DNA of 64,000 nt from Lanius collurio (GCA_020086605.1 JACBWW010000012.1:15105913-15169912), one strand, 5' to 3'; shown: positions 13,401-25,000, counted from the stretch's first letter. Numbers and translations are program-made. Notes: generated by a model from the sequence alone, not told the origin.

Positions 13401-14472
13401 ACACTGAAAGTGCTAAGCTACAAGAAGATTAACTTTTTGTAGGATTTGTTTACTTTAGATTAGGTGGGCATCACATAGTCACAAGTGTACATTTAAGGCA
13501 GAAAGCCAAATACCACATTCTTTCCCTCACCTCAGGGAACTCAGGAGTCAATAGAACTGAGCTGGTTTTAGGGTTGCTGCTTTATTATTGAACATGAAAT
13601 TTGTTTTTAAATATATGTATTTGTTTTAGTGCAAGAACACTGAATTCTTGCTTAGAAAGACAATGACTCACTGTCTGACTAGTGTGTTCCCTGGAGATGT
13701 GGAAGAGGTACTTTTTTCAAAAGCCACTGTCAGCCTTCGTCTACAGAAGAGCCATCCATCCCCCCTCAGATTGTTCTGAATCTTCAAACTGAAATCTGTC
13801 TTTTGATTCTGGCCTGAATGTTCAGAGGCATTCATTAACCCAAGTAATTTCATAAATCTGAATGGTTTAATGGATTTCAACATTTCTGAGAGCAGGACTT
13901 AATCAGGCTGCTCATTTTCACGGGTGTACGTATCAATGTAAATTATGTAGCCAGAATTGAAAATTTTGCTGTCGGTCATTTCACGTTAATAATGCCTGAG
14001 TACTTCACAGAATTTTCTTTCCATGTTGTCATGGAAGACACAAAATGCTCTGGAGACTTTAAATGTCTTTAAACCAGCCCACTGCATAGGAAGAACCTTT
14101 GTCAGCTATGTGCTGCTTGCTGAAATGCAAACAGCTGGGTTCCCAACACCAAGTTCAGTTACTGGAGCATAAGTGTGTGTTCAGGTTTTATTTCTGAGGG
14201 AGTAGCCTTGTTCCTCAGATGTGCAGTGGGAACAGCAGTGCTGTATCTGGCCTGCCCAACACCCATTCCCAGTTGTGTGCCCTTGAGAAGCATGCAGCCC
14301 ATGTGGCATTGCAAACCTCTGCACCAAAGCCTTGGAAAAATAGAAGATGGGGAATAGTCACTACCTTGCTTTTACATCCCTTTTGTTTTACTCCTCCAGC
14401 TTGAACGGGAACCCGATAAGCCAAGAAGAGGCCAAATCTTTTGAAAATGAAGAGAGGATCATTTGCTTTTGA
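2..14472 (+). CDS. NOD1: NOD1, nucleotide-binding oligomerization domain protein 1 (spliced, 5'-partial)
   Basis: This is a cytosolic pattern-recognition receptor of the NLR family. By family knowledge it senses iE-DAP-type peptidoglycan fragments and recruits RIPK2 to activate NF-kB. The coding exons seen are 1-1434, 3468-3551, 4579-4662, 6193-6276, 7905-7988, 10046-10129, 10752-10835, 12879-12962 and 14400-14472. All joins keep one reading frame and all introns are GT-AG. The visible part encodes about 697 residues: the NACHT region from just before Walker B, the winged-helix region, and the LRR domain. The human protein has about 953 residues, so the CARD and Walker A lie left of the window. 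The LRR sequence and the C-terminus ending I-I-C-F are characteristic of NOD1 rather than NOD2. The penultimate cysteine corresponds to a reported palmitoylation site in the human protein. No frameshift or premature stop was seen, so the gene looks intact. Confidence 0.97.
1435..3467 (+). other. NOD1 intron after the large exon
   Basis: GT-AG intron of 2,033 bp. I see no repeat, RNA gene or credible exon in it; short open frames here look like chance frames. Confidence 0.9.
3468..3551 (+). CDS. NOD1: NOD1 LRR exon (84 bp)
   Basis: The acceptor is TTTCCAG and the donor is GTATGT. Translated in the frame carried from the previous exon it gives L-S-V-N-Q-V-T-D-H-G-V-R-I-L and ends V-S-F-L-G. 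That is one ribonuclease-inhibitor-type leucine-rich repeat of 28 residues. The exon starts and ends at the same codon position, with the last base of a codon at its 5' end. Confidence 0.96.
3552..4578 (+). other. NOD1 LRR intron
   Basis: GT-AG intron of 1,027 bp. Nothing recognisable. Confidence 0.9.
4579..4662 (+). CDS. NOD1: NOD1 LRR exon (84 bp)
   Basis: The acceptor is TCTTTAAG and the donor is GTATGT. It encodes L-Y-N-N-Q-I-T-D-V-G-A-K-Y-V and continues to S-L-E-Y-V, one LRR unit very close to the human NOD1 repeat at this position. Length and splice phase match its neighbours. Confidence 0.96.
4663..6192 (+). other. NOD1 LRR intron
   Basis: GT-AG intron of 1,530 bp. Nothing recognisable. 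Confidence 0.9.
6193..6276 (+). CDS. NOD1: NOD1 LRR exon (84 bp)
   Basis: The acceptor is TTTTGTGCAG and the donor is GTAAGT. It encodes I-G-A-N-K-I-T-S-E-G-G-K-C-L and ends M-F-E-I-G, one LRR unit. The frame carries in from the preceding AA|A lysine codon. Confidence 0.96.
6277..7904 (+). other. NOD1 LRR intron
   Basis: GT-AG intron of 1,628 bp. Nothing recognisable apart from short T-rich runs. Confidence 0.9.
7905..7988 (+). CDS. NOD1: NOD1 LRR exon (84 bp)
   Basis: The acceptor is CTTCACTAG and the donor is GTAAAA. It encodes M-W-G-N-Q-V-G-D-E-G-A-K-A-F-A-E-A-L-R-N-H-P, a stretch almost identical to human NOD1. It makes one LRR unit. Confidence 0.97.
7989..10045 (+). other. NOD1 LRR intron
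   Basis: GT-AG intron of 2,057 bp. Overlapping open frames at 8078-8922 show no family resemblance and no exon-like splice structure that I could support. Confidence 0.9.
10046..10129 (+). CDS. NOD1: NOD1 LRR exon (84 bp)
   Basis: The acceptor is TTCACAG and the donor is GTAATT. It encodes L-A-F-N-G-I-T-T-E-G-G-K-S-I-A-E-A-M and ends R-I-F-W across the splice, one LRR unit. Confidence 0.96.
10130..10751 (+). other. NOD1 LRR intron with polypyrimidine tract
   Basis: GT-AG intron of 622 bp. Its first part (about 10145-10264) is strongly pyrimidine-biased on the + strand. Confidence 0.9.
10145..10264 (+). repeat. Pyrimidine-rich low-complexity tract
   Basis: Repeated C/T runs such as CCCCTCTTCCTCC and CTCCCCTCCTTCTTCTCTCC sit directly after an LRR exon donor site, interrupted by one mixed block near 10173-10190. 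It is a simple low-complexity tract. Binding by a polypyrimidine-tract protein is possible but unproven. Confidence 0.7.
10752..10835 (+). CDS. NOD1: NOD1 LRR exon (84 bp)
   Basis: The acceptor is CCACTTAG and the donor is GTGAGT. It encodes L-T-K-N-E-L-D-D-E-A-A-M-S-F-A-E-M-L-K-V-N and ends V-H-L-W across the splice, one LRR unit. Confidence 0.96.
10836..12878 (+). other. NOD1 LRR intron
   Basis: GT-AG intron of 2,043 bp. It holds an A-rich patch near 11110-11140 and a small inverted repeat (ATGGAATG at 12091, CATTCCAT at 12104). No exon or RNA gene seen. Confidence 0.88.
12879..12962 (+). CDS. NOD1: NOD1 LRR exon (84 bp)
   Basis: The acceptor is a strong T-tract followed by TAG, and the donor is GTAAAG. 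It encodes L-I-Q-N-Q-I-T-A-K-G-V-K-C-L-S-E-A-L and ends I-Q-E-I, the last complete LRR unit. Confidence 0.96.
12963..14399 (+). other. NOD1 last coding intron
   Basis: GT-AG intron of 1,437 bp. Nothing recognisable. Confidence 0.9.
14400..14472 (+). CDS. NOD1: NOD1 last coding exon and stop
   Basis: The acceptor is CTCCTCCAG. The exon encodes L-N-G-N-P-I-S-Q-E-E-A-K-S-F-E-N-E-E-R and then I-I-C-F, followed by TGA at 14470-14472. The end matches the NOD1 C-terminus, including the penultimate cysteine that is a reported S-palmitoylation site in human NOD1. Confidence 0.96.
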
Positions 14473-15555
14473 ATGAGGACTTTCCCATTTCGCCAAGTTT
14501 GTGTTAACAAAGGTTACTCCTACACTTGGACTGCAGAGTTTATAAAGGCATAAATCTACAGTGCTCATGGCAGGAGAGAGATACACAATAAGCTGCCTTT
14601 TTATGAACACACTGCACTCCCTCAGCTCCATCCCTTACCCTGCCTGTTATTCTTAATCCTTTTGGTGAGTGGGAAGTTGCCTGGGTAAATAATTAATGTT
14701 TGTTTGGTGCTTTAAAGATGAAATGCAAAGTGTTAACAGACAAAATCCACTGGCAGGTGTATGCATTTTGATAACTGAGTTTAGATTTATTCTGTACAGT
14801 GATGTAAATAATCTCTTACTTATTTATATACACAAAAAAAGACACACACATACATATGCAAGAAAGGGTGCAAGATGCACAAACTCCACCTGCTCAGAGT
14901 ATTACCTGCCTCAGAACTGAAAATGAATATACACAGCTTTACCAGAAACAGTATCTGTAGTAGTTTCTTGGTGTCAATGTTCTGAACATGAATTCCTTCT
15001 TCTTGCCTGGAAATTAAGTCCCTATTTTGCCACTGACTACAGGCAGTGTTGTAGACACTGCTTTTTTTGTTGGTTTTTTTTGGGTGGGTAGAAATGGATG
15101 CATCAGGCTCAGATTACTTTCAGTAATCATTTTTCCCATATCGAAGCCAATCCATTTTCTTCCTTGCAACCAGAAGTCCTTACTGCCATCACTGTTAAAC
15201 CATAACACCAGCAGTAAACCACTTCTGCTTCAGACTTCCAGAGGGCTGCATGGAAACAGCTACCTCCTGTTTCCACAGTGTTTGTTCTGGGGAGGGGGTC
15301 TTGACAGAAATGTGAACAATTAATTAGCAGGCTGTTCATTGCCTTGGCTCCTGGCCTAGACACCATGCTGGTGGCACTACACCAATATCACGTTGCCCAG
15401 CATCGGTGGGGAGAAAGGACGACAAAAAATCAACTGTATCAAGTAGAAATCCCTTCTCCCAGCAACAGGCAAGCACACAGGAGGATTGAGATTGGCTTGG
15501 AAAGCTTTTAGTCTATGCTTGAATCAGTGGCCAGAGCTAGGCAAGGGGCAGTAGT

Positions 15556-15561
15556 AATAAA
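15556..15561 (+). terminator. Candidate proximal polyadenylation signal, NOD1
   Basis: AATAAA about 1.1 kb after the stop codon, followed within 50 bases by a moderately T/G-rich stretch (TGATTATTGTTTAGG). Confidence 0.45.
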
Positions 15562-17259
15562 AAGGACCAGCAAGAAAACATTATCCTTCCCCAAATGATT
15601 ATTGTTTAGGGAGTGTAACTTCAGATGCTTTAAGAGAAACCTGTTTTCACAGGAGTGGTTTATTTTTTATTTTTAATAATCAACAGAGTTGATTATTTTC
15701 TGTGGGAGCTTTATTAATTCAAACTCTACCCCACAGTGTAGGAACATAAAATGGAAAAGTATGAGCCATTTTCCTTCCTTCTCCCATGTTACCGCCCCCC
15801 AAAACTTTGAGAAACAATTCTCCATTTGCTGACTAACCCACAAAACCTTGCTAGGTTGGAAGAAGAATCTCCAGTTAAAATGCCAAACTAGTAAACCCTC
15901 ACTTTCCCATCTCCCAAATCTGCCCCATGAAGAAAAGGAAGTGCTTGCTTTGCAGGTCAGAACTTCTCCATTTCCTGTGTGGTAGCACACCTTTCCCAGC
16001 CCTCAATTCTGTCTATTCCCTTCAGCTCCCTAACACATTTTAAAATACTCATAGAGCTTCTCACAAAACCTGAAGTTATAAAGAAAAAAAAGGGAAGAAA
16101 ACCAACTTAGTTATTTTTCAGTGCCTTTTCCTCCGTGCCTGTGGTATCAACACTGATTTTTCACAGGGAGACAGATGAGGTTTTTCAACCATGACAGAGG
16201 GAACTCAGCTAACTTGAATGATTTCTGCACCTGAGCCATTTGTTTACTGAAGTAAAAGAGCACACAGTTACAGATGAGCTGGATTTCAACTGCCAAAACA
16301 TCTGCCAAAGCAAAGCCTTTAAAGACTTCTCAGTGACTTTAACAAATCAGAGACTCATGCATGTTGTCAAATTGTGTTTTGCCAGCCTAATCTGATGGAA
16401 GGGAGAAGATACTGGTGTAAGGAAGGGCCTTCACCAGAGGTGTCATGTGCCTGTGTTTGAGGAAGTGTGCTCCTACTTTGCCTGAGTCATGGAATTATTT
16501 GCTCATTTACCAGGTAGAAAATATGTTTAAAACTATAGTTCCTGTCCTCATTTCACTAATTGACTAAATTAGCTCCCCTCAAGCTTTCCAGTGCAGTCAA
16601 ACTGCCCCTTTTTTGGGCTAGAGCAGCCTTTGGTGTTGTTTATAGTGACAAGCTCAGTCCTGTTGCAAGTCTTGTTCTATACCTGGTTTTTACAAGCTGG
16701 GCATCCAGGGGGTGTTTTCAGGGACAGCAGCATTTATGGGGCTGCAGCAGCTAAGTGCAGCCTCAGGGTAAGCAGTGGCAGCATCAAGCCCAGCTCCATG
16801 TAGGACAGGGTTCGGCACTGATGACAGTGCCAGAGACAGAGCCAGTCACAGCCATTCCTTTCAGAGGTGATTTTGGGCAGCAAACACTTGTTTGGACTGG
16901 GCTGAAGGTCTGAGCACAGCTCACTCTGGGTTTGTCCAACCCAAGGGGTTTCATAGCATCCTGCTGCTCCCAGCTCACCCAGAGCAGGGGGTCTATTTCA
17001 CAGAGCACATCACAGCTCTGGGAGTTATGCTGGGCTAACTGGTTGCTGCTCTGGGAGCAGCCAGACATCCCTTGTTCATCAGCATTTCTGGCTGAAGCTC
17101 TTCCTAGTCTTACCAGCCTGTTGGTAAGGGGCGTTGGAGCAACTTGCAGTGAGAGCCTTGTTTACTCAGAGACAACTGTAACTTTTTTAAGACTTGTTGG
17201 TAATTTGCTGAAGCCTTCTCTGTACACGGCGTCATGTTTTTCCACTTGTCCACTGTGAT

Positions 17260-17265
17260 AATAAA
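17260..17265 (+). terminator. Candidate distal polyadenylation signal, NOD1
   Basis: AATAAA in a T-rich neighbourhood. A U-rich block (TTTTTGATTTTTTTTGAGG) lies about 70-85 bases downstream, somewhat farther than usual for a downstream element. Confidence 0.45.
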
Positions 17266-19056
17266 CAGCTTTTTAAAGAACAAGCTGCCTGCAAGTGCTT
17301 GGGCTCTGCTAAAGCCCTGTCAAGCAGACAGGAACTTTTTGATTTTTTTTGAGGCTGGATCAAGATGGGACAGTGACAGCCCAACTAATACTGTCTGCAG
17401 ACAAGAGAGAGGAGCTGCCACAGCTGGAGAAGGCCTTTCACAGCTGCCTCTGCCCATGAGGGGCCCTTCCAGCAGCAGGTGCCAATCCAGTTAGGGGCAG
17501 CGAGGGAAAGCCCAGTGGTGCCTCCGGGATGTGCTGCAGCCATGCTGTGCCCCTGTAGTCCTCCTGCCACACTATACTGCAGGAGCTCTTTGTATTTCCA
17601 CCTGCGGCTGCTGAAGGCAGAGACTTGTTGATTTGAGGTGTTACCACTTGTATTTGGCTGGTGCAAGCCGTGTGTGTTTACTGGTGCCAGATGACACTCC
17701 CCAAGGGAGCCCTGCCACAATGCAGTGCAGTCCTGTCCTGCCAGGTCTTCAGGAAAGGGTGTTTGTCTGAGCCTGGAATGGCTCACTTGGTGTCAAGACG
17801 TGTCTCCAGGTGCCAGACCCCAGTTTATGACTTGCAGGGTGGTGCAAGGCCATGCAGCCTTTGCTCTTCAACCACAGCCAGCACAGGATCCCAATCCCAC
17901 TATCCCATGCTGAGGGAGCAGTACTGATGGCAAAATACAGCAGCCTGCTTTTCTGCAGCTTCATTCTGCTCCCTTACCTCAGTTCAGCAGACAAAAACAG
18001 GAGCCCACTACAAAGCTGTACAAATGGCAGTCAGAAGAGCAAAGGCATCAGAGCTGGGTGAACAGTAGTGAGGGATGGGTTTGCCATGAGGAAGGAGAGG
18101 TCACTGAAGAGTTTTCAGCTGACAGAACAAGTAATCTCGACAAGAAAAAGCTGCAGCTGTACACAAATGTATTAACTGCTGCTTTAGTAGGTAGAAACAA
18201 AACAATAGTATTGTGCTAGATGAAAATGGAGTCCAGGCTGGGTGCTGCCAGATGCAGTCAGGGATTCCAAATTTACTCACAGGAGGAGGTTTTTCCTTGC
18301 TTCCTGGGGGCTCTCAGTTGCTCTGTGGGATAGGTGCCTTCTGAAAGCACAGCGTAGCAACAGTGGCAAGTCCTTCCTTACTTGCCAAAGAGGGGACAAA
18401 GGGTGAGAGGATGCAGGGAGTCCCACAGGTTCCAGGGGAGTCCCTTCTTTCATCCTGGGAAATTGCTGATTGAATCTCCTGTGAATATCAACAGGGCCGA
18501 GATCAGCCAGTATTTATTCTTCACTCCCAGAGGTAAATGAGAGCTGATGGCTCAAGCTGTAGACATTTGAAATGGCTGCCCTCAGGATCACAGGGGGACA
18601 GGAAAGCAGGGATGATGCTTCAGAGAAAACAGCAGCTTTAACTTCAGGAGCATCAAGGCATGAGAGGTCACAGCAGGTGGGTTAAGGAATGAAAAGTGGT
18701 CCTACTCAGCCAGAGGCAAAAACTACAGTCATTGCTTTATACTGGGAAAGTAGGAAATATCCTATGCCCTTTGCAGACGGGGAGTACCTGGGTGATGCAC
18801 TGGAAAACAGCAGGGTTTGGGCAGTGCTGATGCCACCTCACCCCCTCAAGGTCAGCACCTGCAGGGCTCAAGCAAGCCTTTAGGGTGGCAATACATAAAT
18901 TCCTGCCACACATAGGGCCTGCAGCTGCTGCTGGCACCAGGGCTGCTGGCAGGGGCACTCCCAATAGCCTCAGGAAGCTGCACATTGCCCAGTGCCGGTC
19001 TGAGAAAGGTGCCACGCTTGCCCATCCCAGCCGTCACACAGGCAGCTGGCTCAGGT

Positions 19057-19090
19057 GGTGACAGGGCTGGTGACAGGGCTGGTGACGGGC
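19057..19090. repeat. 12-bp minisatellite-like tandem repeat
   Basis: The unit GGTGACAGGGCT occurs twice exactly, followed by a third partial copy with one base missing or changed (GGTGACGGGC). Confidence 0.85.
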
Positions 19091-19369
19091 CACTTCCATC
19101 ACTGCAGCGAGCGGCTGTGCCCGAGAGCAAAGCAGCCCTGGTGCCCGAGAGCGTCCCCCGTGCTCCTGTGGGGCAGAGCCAGAGCTCCAGCAAACCCCTT
19201 GCAGACAACTGCATCGTGCCCAGCCTCTCCCGACTGGGGATTCCTCTTACGCACTGCAGGCAGCAACTTAATTAGCTGCTGAAGGCTCGCGAGCCGGGAG
19301 ACTTGGGCCTCACAGACTGGAGCAAATGAAGCTGTCAAGCTTTCATGCTCCCATTACCTGCCAGACACT

Positions 19370-19860
19370 TTAATCCCGAGTTTAGCAGATGTTAATCCTG
19401 GCCCGGGCGACTTGTGGAGGGGAAAGCCGCTCCCTGGAGGAGTCACCCGGGTCTGCAGGGGGACGGAGCGGGTGAGGAGACCCCAGTGCCAGGCGGGGTG
19501 GGACAGCCCCACGGTGCTCGTCCTCCTCGGTGACAGAGCCCGGTGGGGCCTGGGGAGAGGCCTGGCAGCTTCCTCTTCCTTCTGTTTGAAGCCGGCTTAA
19601 AGAAACAACTAGGAGGGGAGGAGGGGGAGGTTTTGTTAAAATGTAAACGCATGTTCAAACAAAGCAGTCTGTAAACAGGATGAAACGAAAGCAGGGCAGA
19701 AGCTCGACACAAAACGTGACTCCAAAGATAGCGGGCCAAATGCGGAGAGACACCGAGCACCTGCAATTTCCAGCGGGCTCAGCTGAGGACGTGTCCCTGC
19801 GCCTGAGATCTGCCTCCTCTACGCTCCTGCCTTTACGAGCAGTGAGTCATTTTGCGTCAA
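19370..19860. promoter_or_regulatory. CpG cluster with transcription-factor-like motifs, candidate enhancer or promoter
   Basis: About 11 CpGs fall in 19381-19560 and about 12 more in 19680-19860, against a CpG-poor background. Motifs by eye: TAATCC at 19371 and 19393 (OTX/PITX-like), TGTAAAC at 19642 and TGTAAACA at 19670 (forkhead-like), CAAACAAAG at 19656 (SOX/forkhead-like), and TGAGTCA at 19843 (AP-1-like). These are short motifs and can occur by chance; their clustering with CpGs is the reason for the call. Function is inference. Confidence 0.35.
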
Positions 19861-22039
19861 CTGAGGATTGCAATTATTTATTTATGTCAAACCCTCCTCC
19901 CTGCCACCATGCATCCCTGATCTCATCCTCCTCAGAAAACAGATGCTTTATTACAGGAGGGCTGGAAAACTCCACCCCACTTGGCTTTCGCTGAGGCTCC
20001 CTGTTGCCCAGTGGGTGGCTGGCGAGGAGACAGCAGGAATGAGCTGCACAGCACCTCACAGACAGTGTGCTCTGTGGCCTTGTTTGGCTTTTGGGACACC
20101 AGCACCTCTCTCCCTGCAGGAGCCGGGAGCCTCCTCTACTGAACAAACACACTGGGGGATGTTTGCAGGCACCAGCAGGCTCCAGCCTGCACCCCCTCAA
20201 GCACAGACGTTGTTCAGGTGCCGTAGCCTCAGAAGGAGAATGAGACCTTACAGAACTGGGCACTCAGAAGCCAGAGGAGCAACTTCCCTGTTTAGCTGCT
20301 GCTGCAGGGGACTCTTCCCATCTTCCTGCTCTCTTTGCTGCAGGCTGTGTGTGGTGTTTCCCTCTTTCTGCTAGGAACAACACAGCAATGCAGAAGTGGA
20401 CACAGACCACTGTCTGTACCAAACTACAGTGTGTGGTAGCGGGGCCAGGCACACACACACATGCACAACATCACCATCTATTGCTGACACTTCCCAGGAG
20501 CACTCTGGGGGTCAGCACAGCAACAGTTCACCCTGCAGGAAAAGCAACTTGGGGCACAGGTGGCATGTCCCGTGTCCCAGCCACGGGAAGGAGAGTAGGA
20601 TGTGATACCAATAGATGCCATCAATTTAAATTTCACACATGAAATCCTGTACCTACTGAGCTGGAATGATTTCCAGCAGATTTTTCTGATGCAGAGCCAA
20701 ACTTGGGTCTAACTAGTTATCAATTGCTTCCATAACACAGCTCAAGACTGAGGAAGAAAACACAGAAATAACTAGCAGTGAAGGAATTCAGGCTTTCCAG
20801 AAGGTGGCTGGGGGGAGCGGCTGGGGAAGCGGGGAGGAGTGGTGGAATAAAAGTTACTCTAACAAAAGATAGGAACACGTTGCTCCCTAATTACATCCAA
20901 CTGTTTCTGGGTGCAGACTTGAATAATTCATGCTTTACAACTATCATCTCCCACAGAGAGATTGTGATGGCCCAATTGTCACTGTGCTTTAGCAGTGGGT
21001 TCAGCTACTCCCAGGCACACCAAAAGGCTTATCTCAAAAGTGGAGCAAGCAAGGACGGACACACAGCTGTGGGGGAACCTGTGCCATAAATCCGTGCATC
21101 ATGTTCCATCAGCAGGTACTACCAGCCTGCAGAAGTCGCCCTGGCTGGGAGCAGCATCCTGTTGGGTTGAGATGCAATACACCTACGCGAGGAGCATCTC
21201 CTGCCTGGAGAGTGAATTCCTTTCATTTTCCTCCACATAACCTTGGTGAAATGCACTTGGTTTTACTCAGAGCACCCACAGCTCCACTCCCAACTAGTGT
21301 AGGGGGAGAGGTGTAAAATCACACTTTCCTCACAGCAGACTTACCCTGTACACTATCCAAAACCACACAGCTCATCTGTGCTCCTGTCCTCACCTCACCT
21401 TACATTTAGCACAAGTGTTGCAGCTGCCCAGCTGCTGCCAGTGCAGGCAGGAAGATTTGGAGTGGCAATGCAGCCAGCGAGGTGTCTCACACCCACAGCT
21501 ACCTGCTGCAGGTGACCTGACTTGGAGAACTGCAGCCGCTGTCCCAGGAGAAAGTTTCCAGGTGGTCGGCATCACAGTAGGTGATGAGAAAGGACTGTTT
21601 GCTGCCATCTTTGCCCCATGTTACTTCTTTTTTTTTTTTTTTTAAACCACCCCTGAGTGTCCCTACCTCCTGACCTAGCAACTCTAACTTAGGCAACCTT
21701 GAAGGTCGTAACATCTGCTGAAGATCAACAGAGGCTGCATTAACCTCTAGCCACCCCTGCACCACTGCCTGTGGGACAGGTGAAGAGGGAGAGGGACTCA
21801 GAGGAGGCAGAGGCTGGCCCAGAGGGCCTGCACTCCCACCTGCAGGACTGCAGACAGCTGAGATGCCAAGATGCTTTTCTGGATGTGAGTCTACACCATG
21901 CATTGCTTTTCCACCCTCTGCTCCAGCTCGGACAGCAGCACAGAGTGAGAGAAACTCTGTCCCACTGCAATACCTCTTTCACCAATACTGAAAAAAAAAA
22001 AATCACCTGGAAGTGTGAGGAAAACTGTGCTTCAAAAGA

Positions 22040-22045
22040 TTTATT
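22040..22045 (-). terminator. Distal polyadenylation signal candidate, ZNRF2
   Basis: AATAAA on the minus strand with a strong U-rich element downstream (T12 at 21991-22002). It faces the 3' end of NOD1, so it would mark the end of a convergent transcription unit. Confidence 0.55.
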
Positions 22046-25000
22046 ACATATATTTGTACATATTTTACATGAATGGAATGTTAAACATACAACCTAAAAA
22101 TCAATAAAAAAATATTTTCATTCGTGATTATGTACTGGCAAACCACTGAAAAGAGTACCTTAGAACAACTTAAGTCAACTTGAAATCATACTGCTCAATT
22201 AAAAAAAAAAAAAAAGGAAAAACCAACAAAACAAAAAAAAAAGTGTTACATTTACATTAGACATTGCAAATTACATTCCGATTTCTGCTCCGGGTAATAA
22301 GGAAGGTATCTTGTCCATTACCACTGCACACAGAGGTGGCATTTCAGAAGCTAGCATGGACTTCCCTCTAACTCACTATGGGCAATGTTAGCTCTGTAGG
22401 AAGAGGCATATAAAAAAAGACAGTACACACTCTGCTCCTTACCAGCAGGTATCTGCCAAAGGGTAGAGCCAGAATGAGATTTGTAATCAATTTGTAACAC
22501 TGGATCACCACTCATTCAGTGCCACACTCTTAAAATTTGTTACAAGACATTTTTAAGTAGTTCATTAAAGCATCCCCTCTACAGCTAAGCCACCTCCCTT
22601 CTTCCTTGAAAGTTATAGTGCTTTGGCAAGATCAGCTAAGGGCGAATTCTTTACTGTATGGTAACAAATATTCCAGCTTCATCTTAATACTTACATGAGC
22701 ACAGAATCAAGCTTTGATGTCTCTTCCTCTTAGTATTTCACACCGTGAGAGCTTGTGACCAGTCATGTTGAGAAGTGTTTACTATGAAATACAACAAATC
22801 AGCAATAAAAGGGACAGATTTGAAGGAAAACAAGAGGAACAGGATTCAGTAACAGATTATGTTCTTGCAACGTCGGGTTACTTACACTTGAAACTCTGCC
22901 AAAATCGAGCAAATCCTATTTATCGTTGCAAAATCTTTGCCAAAACACACCCAAGGGCAAAAGTCTCTCAAACAAACACACAGAGATTAAAAGCTGCCAG
23001 AAAGATCAGTGAGTGTGCTGGCTGCCTTCTACTTCTTGTACACTGGCAACTTATTAGATCCAGACAGAACCAAGCCCAGCCTTTTTCAGGTGCAAGATAT
23101 TCCTACAGTGGTTTACCTGAGCAAGTCTTCAACAACTAATAATGCCCCACAGTGAGGTCATTTTACAGCTTATCCCATCATCAGCTCTGATGTACTAATT
23201 GAGACATGACTTTACAGAACACAAGCAGCTTGGGAAGCCAGCCTACAGTTCTGGAGTAAGATAATCAAAAGTAATTTGAGAGTATGGACTGGGTTGGTTT
23301 TTTTAACCCCCAAGAGGCTAAAACCTCTCCAACTTGATTTTAGAAGCAGGTTAACCTATGCAGAGAAACAGAAACATCACAAATTTTCCATTCAGGAAAC
23401 AAATCCTGGACATAGTTCTGTCGTGAATTTCTCACAAAGAGTGGAATAACAAAAAGTTAAGTGGTAGGAGCTGCATGAAAAAAAAAAAACAAAACATGTT
23501 TGGCTAGATTGTAGGAAACCCATAACAAGCCTTCTCTTCCAGTTACAACTTCTTACTTTTGCTGATGCCAATGGAAAGCCTATCCATATGGGAATATGGC
23601 CTAACATATATCACATCTTCAGCTAGGAGAAGAAATTGATACTAGACTGACTTTTAAGCTTGGAAGGGTGGAAAGTGAATCATCAAATATAGCACTCATC
23701 AAAAAAAGAGATAATCCCTCACTGGCAAAGGTGAGCTGGAAGATCCCAGAGTAGGATTCCTGCACTCCCAGGCATGTGGTAGTCTCTCAGCAGGAAACTT
23801 CCAACTGCACAGCAGAATTAGTAGGTACAACACAACAATACCAAATTTGCACGGAAATACTCTTTCAATATGGGAAAGTGGCTAAAAGCCACAGAAACTC
23901 AAGAAAGATCGCTGCCTGTATCATACCCAACATGTTTTGCCATCATTTACGAAGAGAGAATAATAACATTCAAGTGCCAAGTTCCTTGCTTTTGGTGGAG
24001 CACAGAAGAAATGGAGCAAGCTTCTAAAGTCCTCAATCAGAAAAGGCAGCACACTAAAAGCATTCTTAAGCACATCCCACATATTAGACATATCCCTCCA
24101 AAACACCAAAGATCCATATTTCTGAATAAAAATTATGTTTCCCATATTTGCTGAGATTTTAGTCTCCTGAGAGTTCTCTTAACCAGCTCTCCAGCCTTCC
24201 AGCAAGGCTTAATTAAAAAGCCAATGCTCCTAAAACTAAGAAGTAGGATAAATGTATAAATCTTGAGATTCAGTCATAAACTCACTTTACATACAAGGGG
24301 GGAAAGCAGAGAAAAAACCAAGGTCACAGGTATCAGCCCACATTTTTGTATATCACCTACATGTTTTCCATTCCAAAATACCCCAGTACACTTACCCTCA
24401 ATTATGACAGTTGACTACAAATAAGACCATCCCTTTTCAGCTTTATCCCTCCCAAAAATAAAATCTTGATAATTTGTGGTGTCCTTCATATTTTTGCTTT
24501 TACATCCCACTGAACTCTTCGTGGAATGTACACACTGAAAGAAAATGAGCTACCCCCTTGCAAAGGGAAGCATTATTATAGATATACTGACTTATAAGAG
24601 CCAGGACAAAGGGTGCCCCATGCTGACAGCAGTGTTGACTCTCTTATTACTGTATGGGGTATGGTTATATACAACCCAACTCACAGCCACCTCCACTATG
24701 AACTTCAAAACACGAGTTGCTACTGAAGAGACATGGGTATGTTACAAGTTCAGAAGAATCACACATTTCAAGACAGTGTCAAATGTACTCTTCCCCTGCT
24801 GGCAAGCAGCATGTTTACGGCAGACCTGAGTATGGGAATTATTTCACACTCTTACATACTTAGGGAAGATATAGGCCAGATGACAGAAAATACTCTGAAA
24901 CAGCACAGAATTGGCAATCTCAAGATATTTACAGGCGAAGAAGCATATCGCACCGAAATTGAAGTTATTGCTTCTTGTGGACAAGTGTGGTGTTCCTTGT

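Larger units (their letters stand above)
14473..17285 (+). other. NOD1: NOD1 3' UTR (probable, distal end uncertain)
   Basis: Non-coding sequence follows the NOD1 stop. Two AATAAA hexamers on the + strand could end it, at 15556-15561 and 17260-17265. The first would give about 1.1 kb of UTR, the second about 2.8 kb. The right boundary is inferred from the distal signal; transcript data would decide. Confidence 0.5.
17286..22015. other. Intergenic region between convergent NOD1 and ZNRF2
   Basis: This is the space between the two inferred 3' ends. It is richer in GC than the rest of the window, especially 18.6-20.6 kb. It contains a CpG cluster at 19370-19860, a 12-bp tandem repeat at 19057-19090, a short CA run near 20450 and a T-run at about 21629-21643. 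No protein-coding exon could be supported; the many overlapping short frames are expected from the higher GC content. Confidence 0.6.

Noticed and set aside
18985..20374. Several overlapping GC-rich open frames of 60-168 codons
   Set aside because: Compositions are low in information, no splice or start context supports them, and frames on both strands are equally long, as expected from GC-rich DNA.
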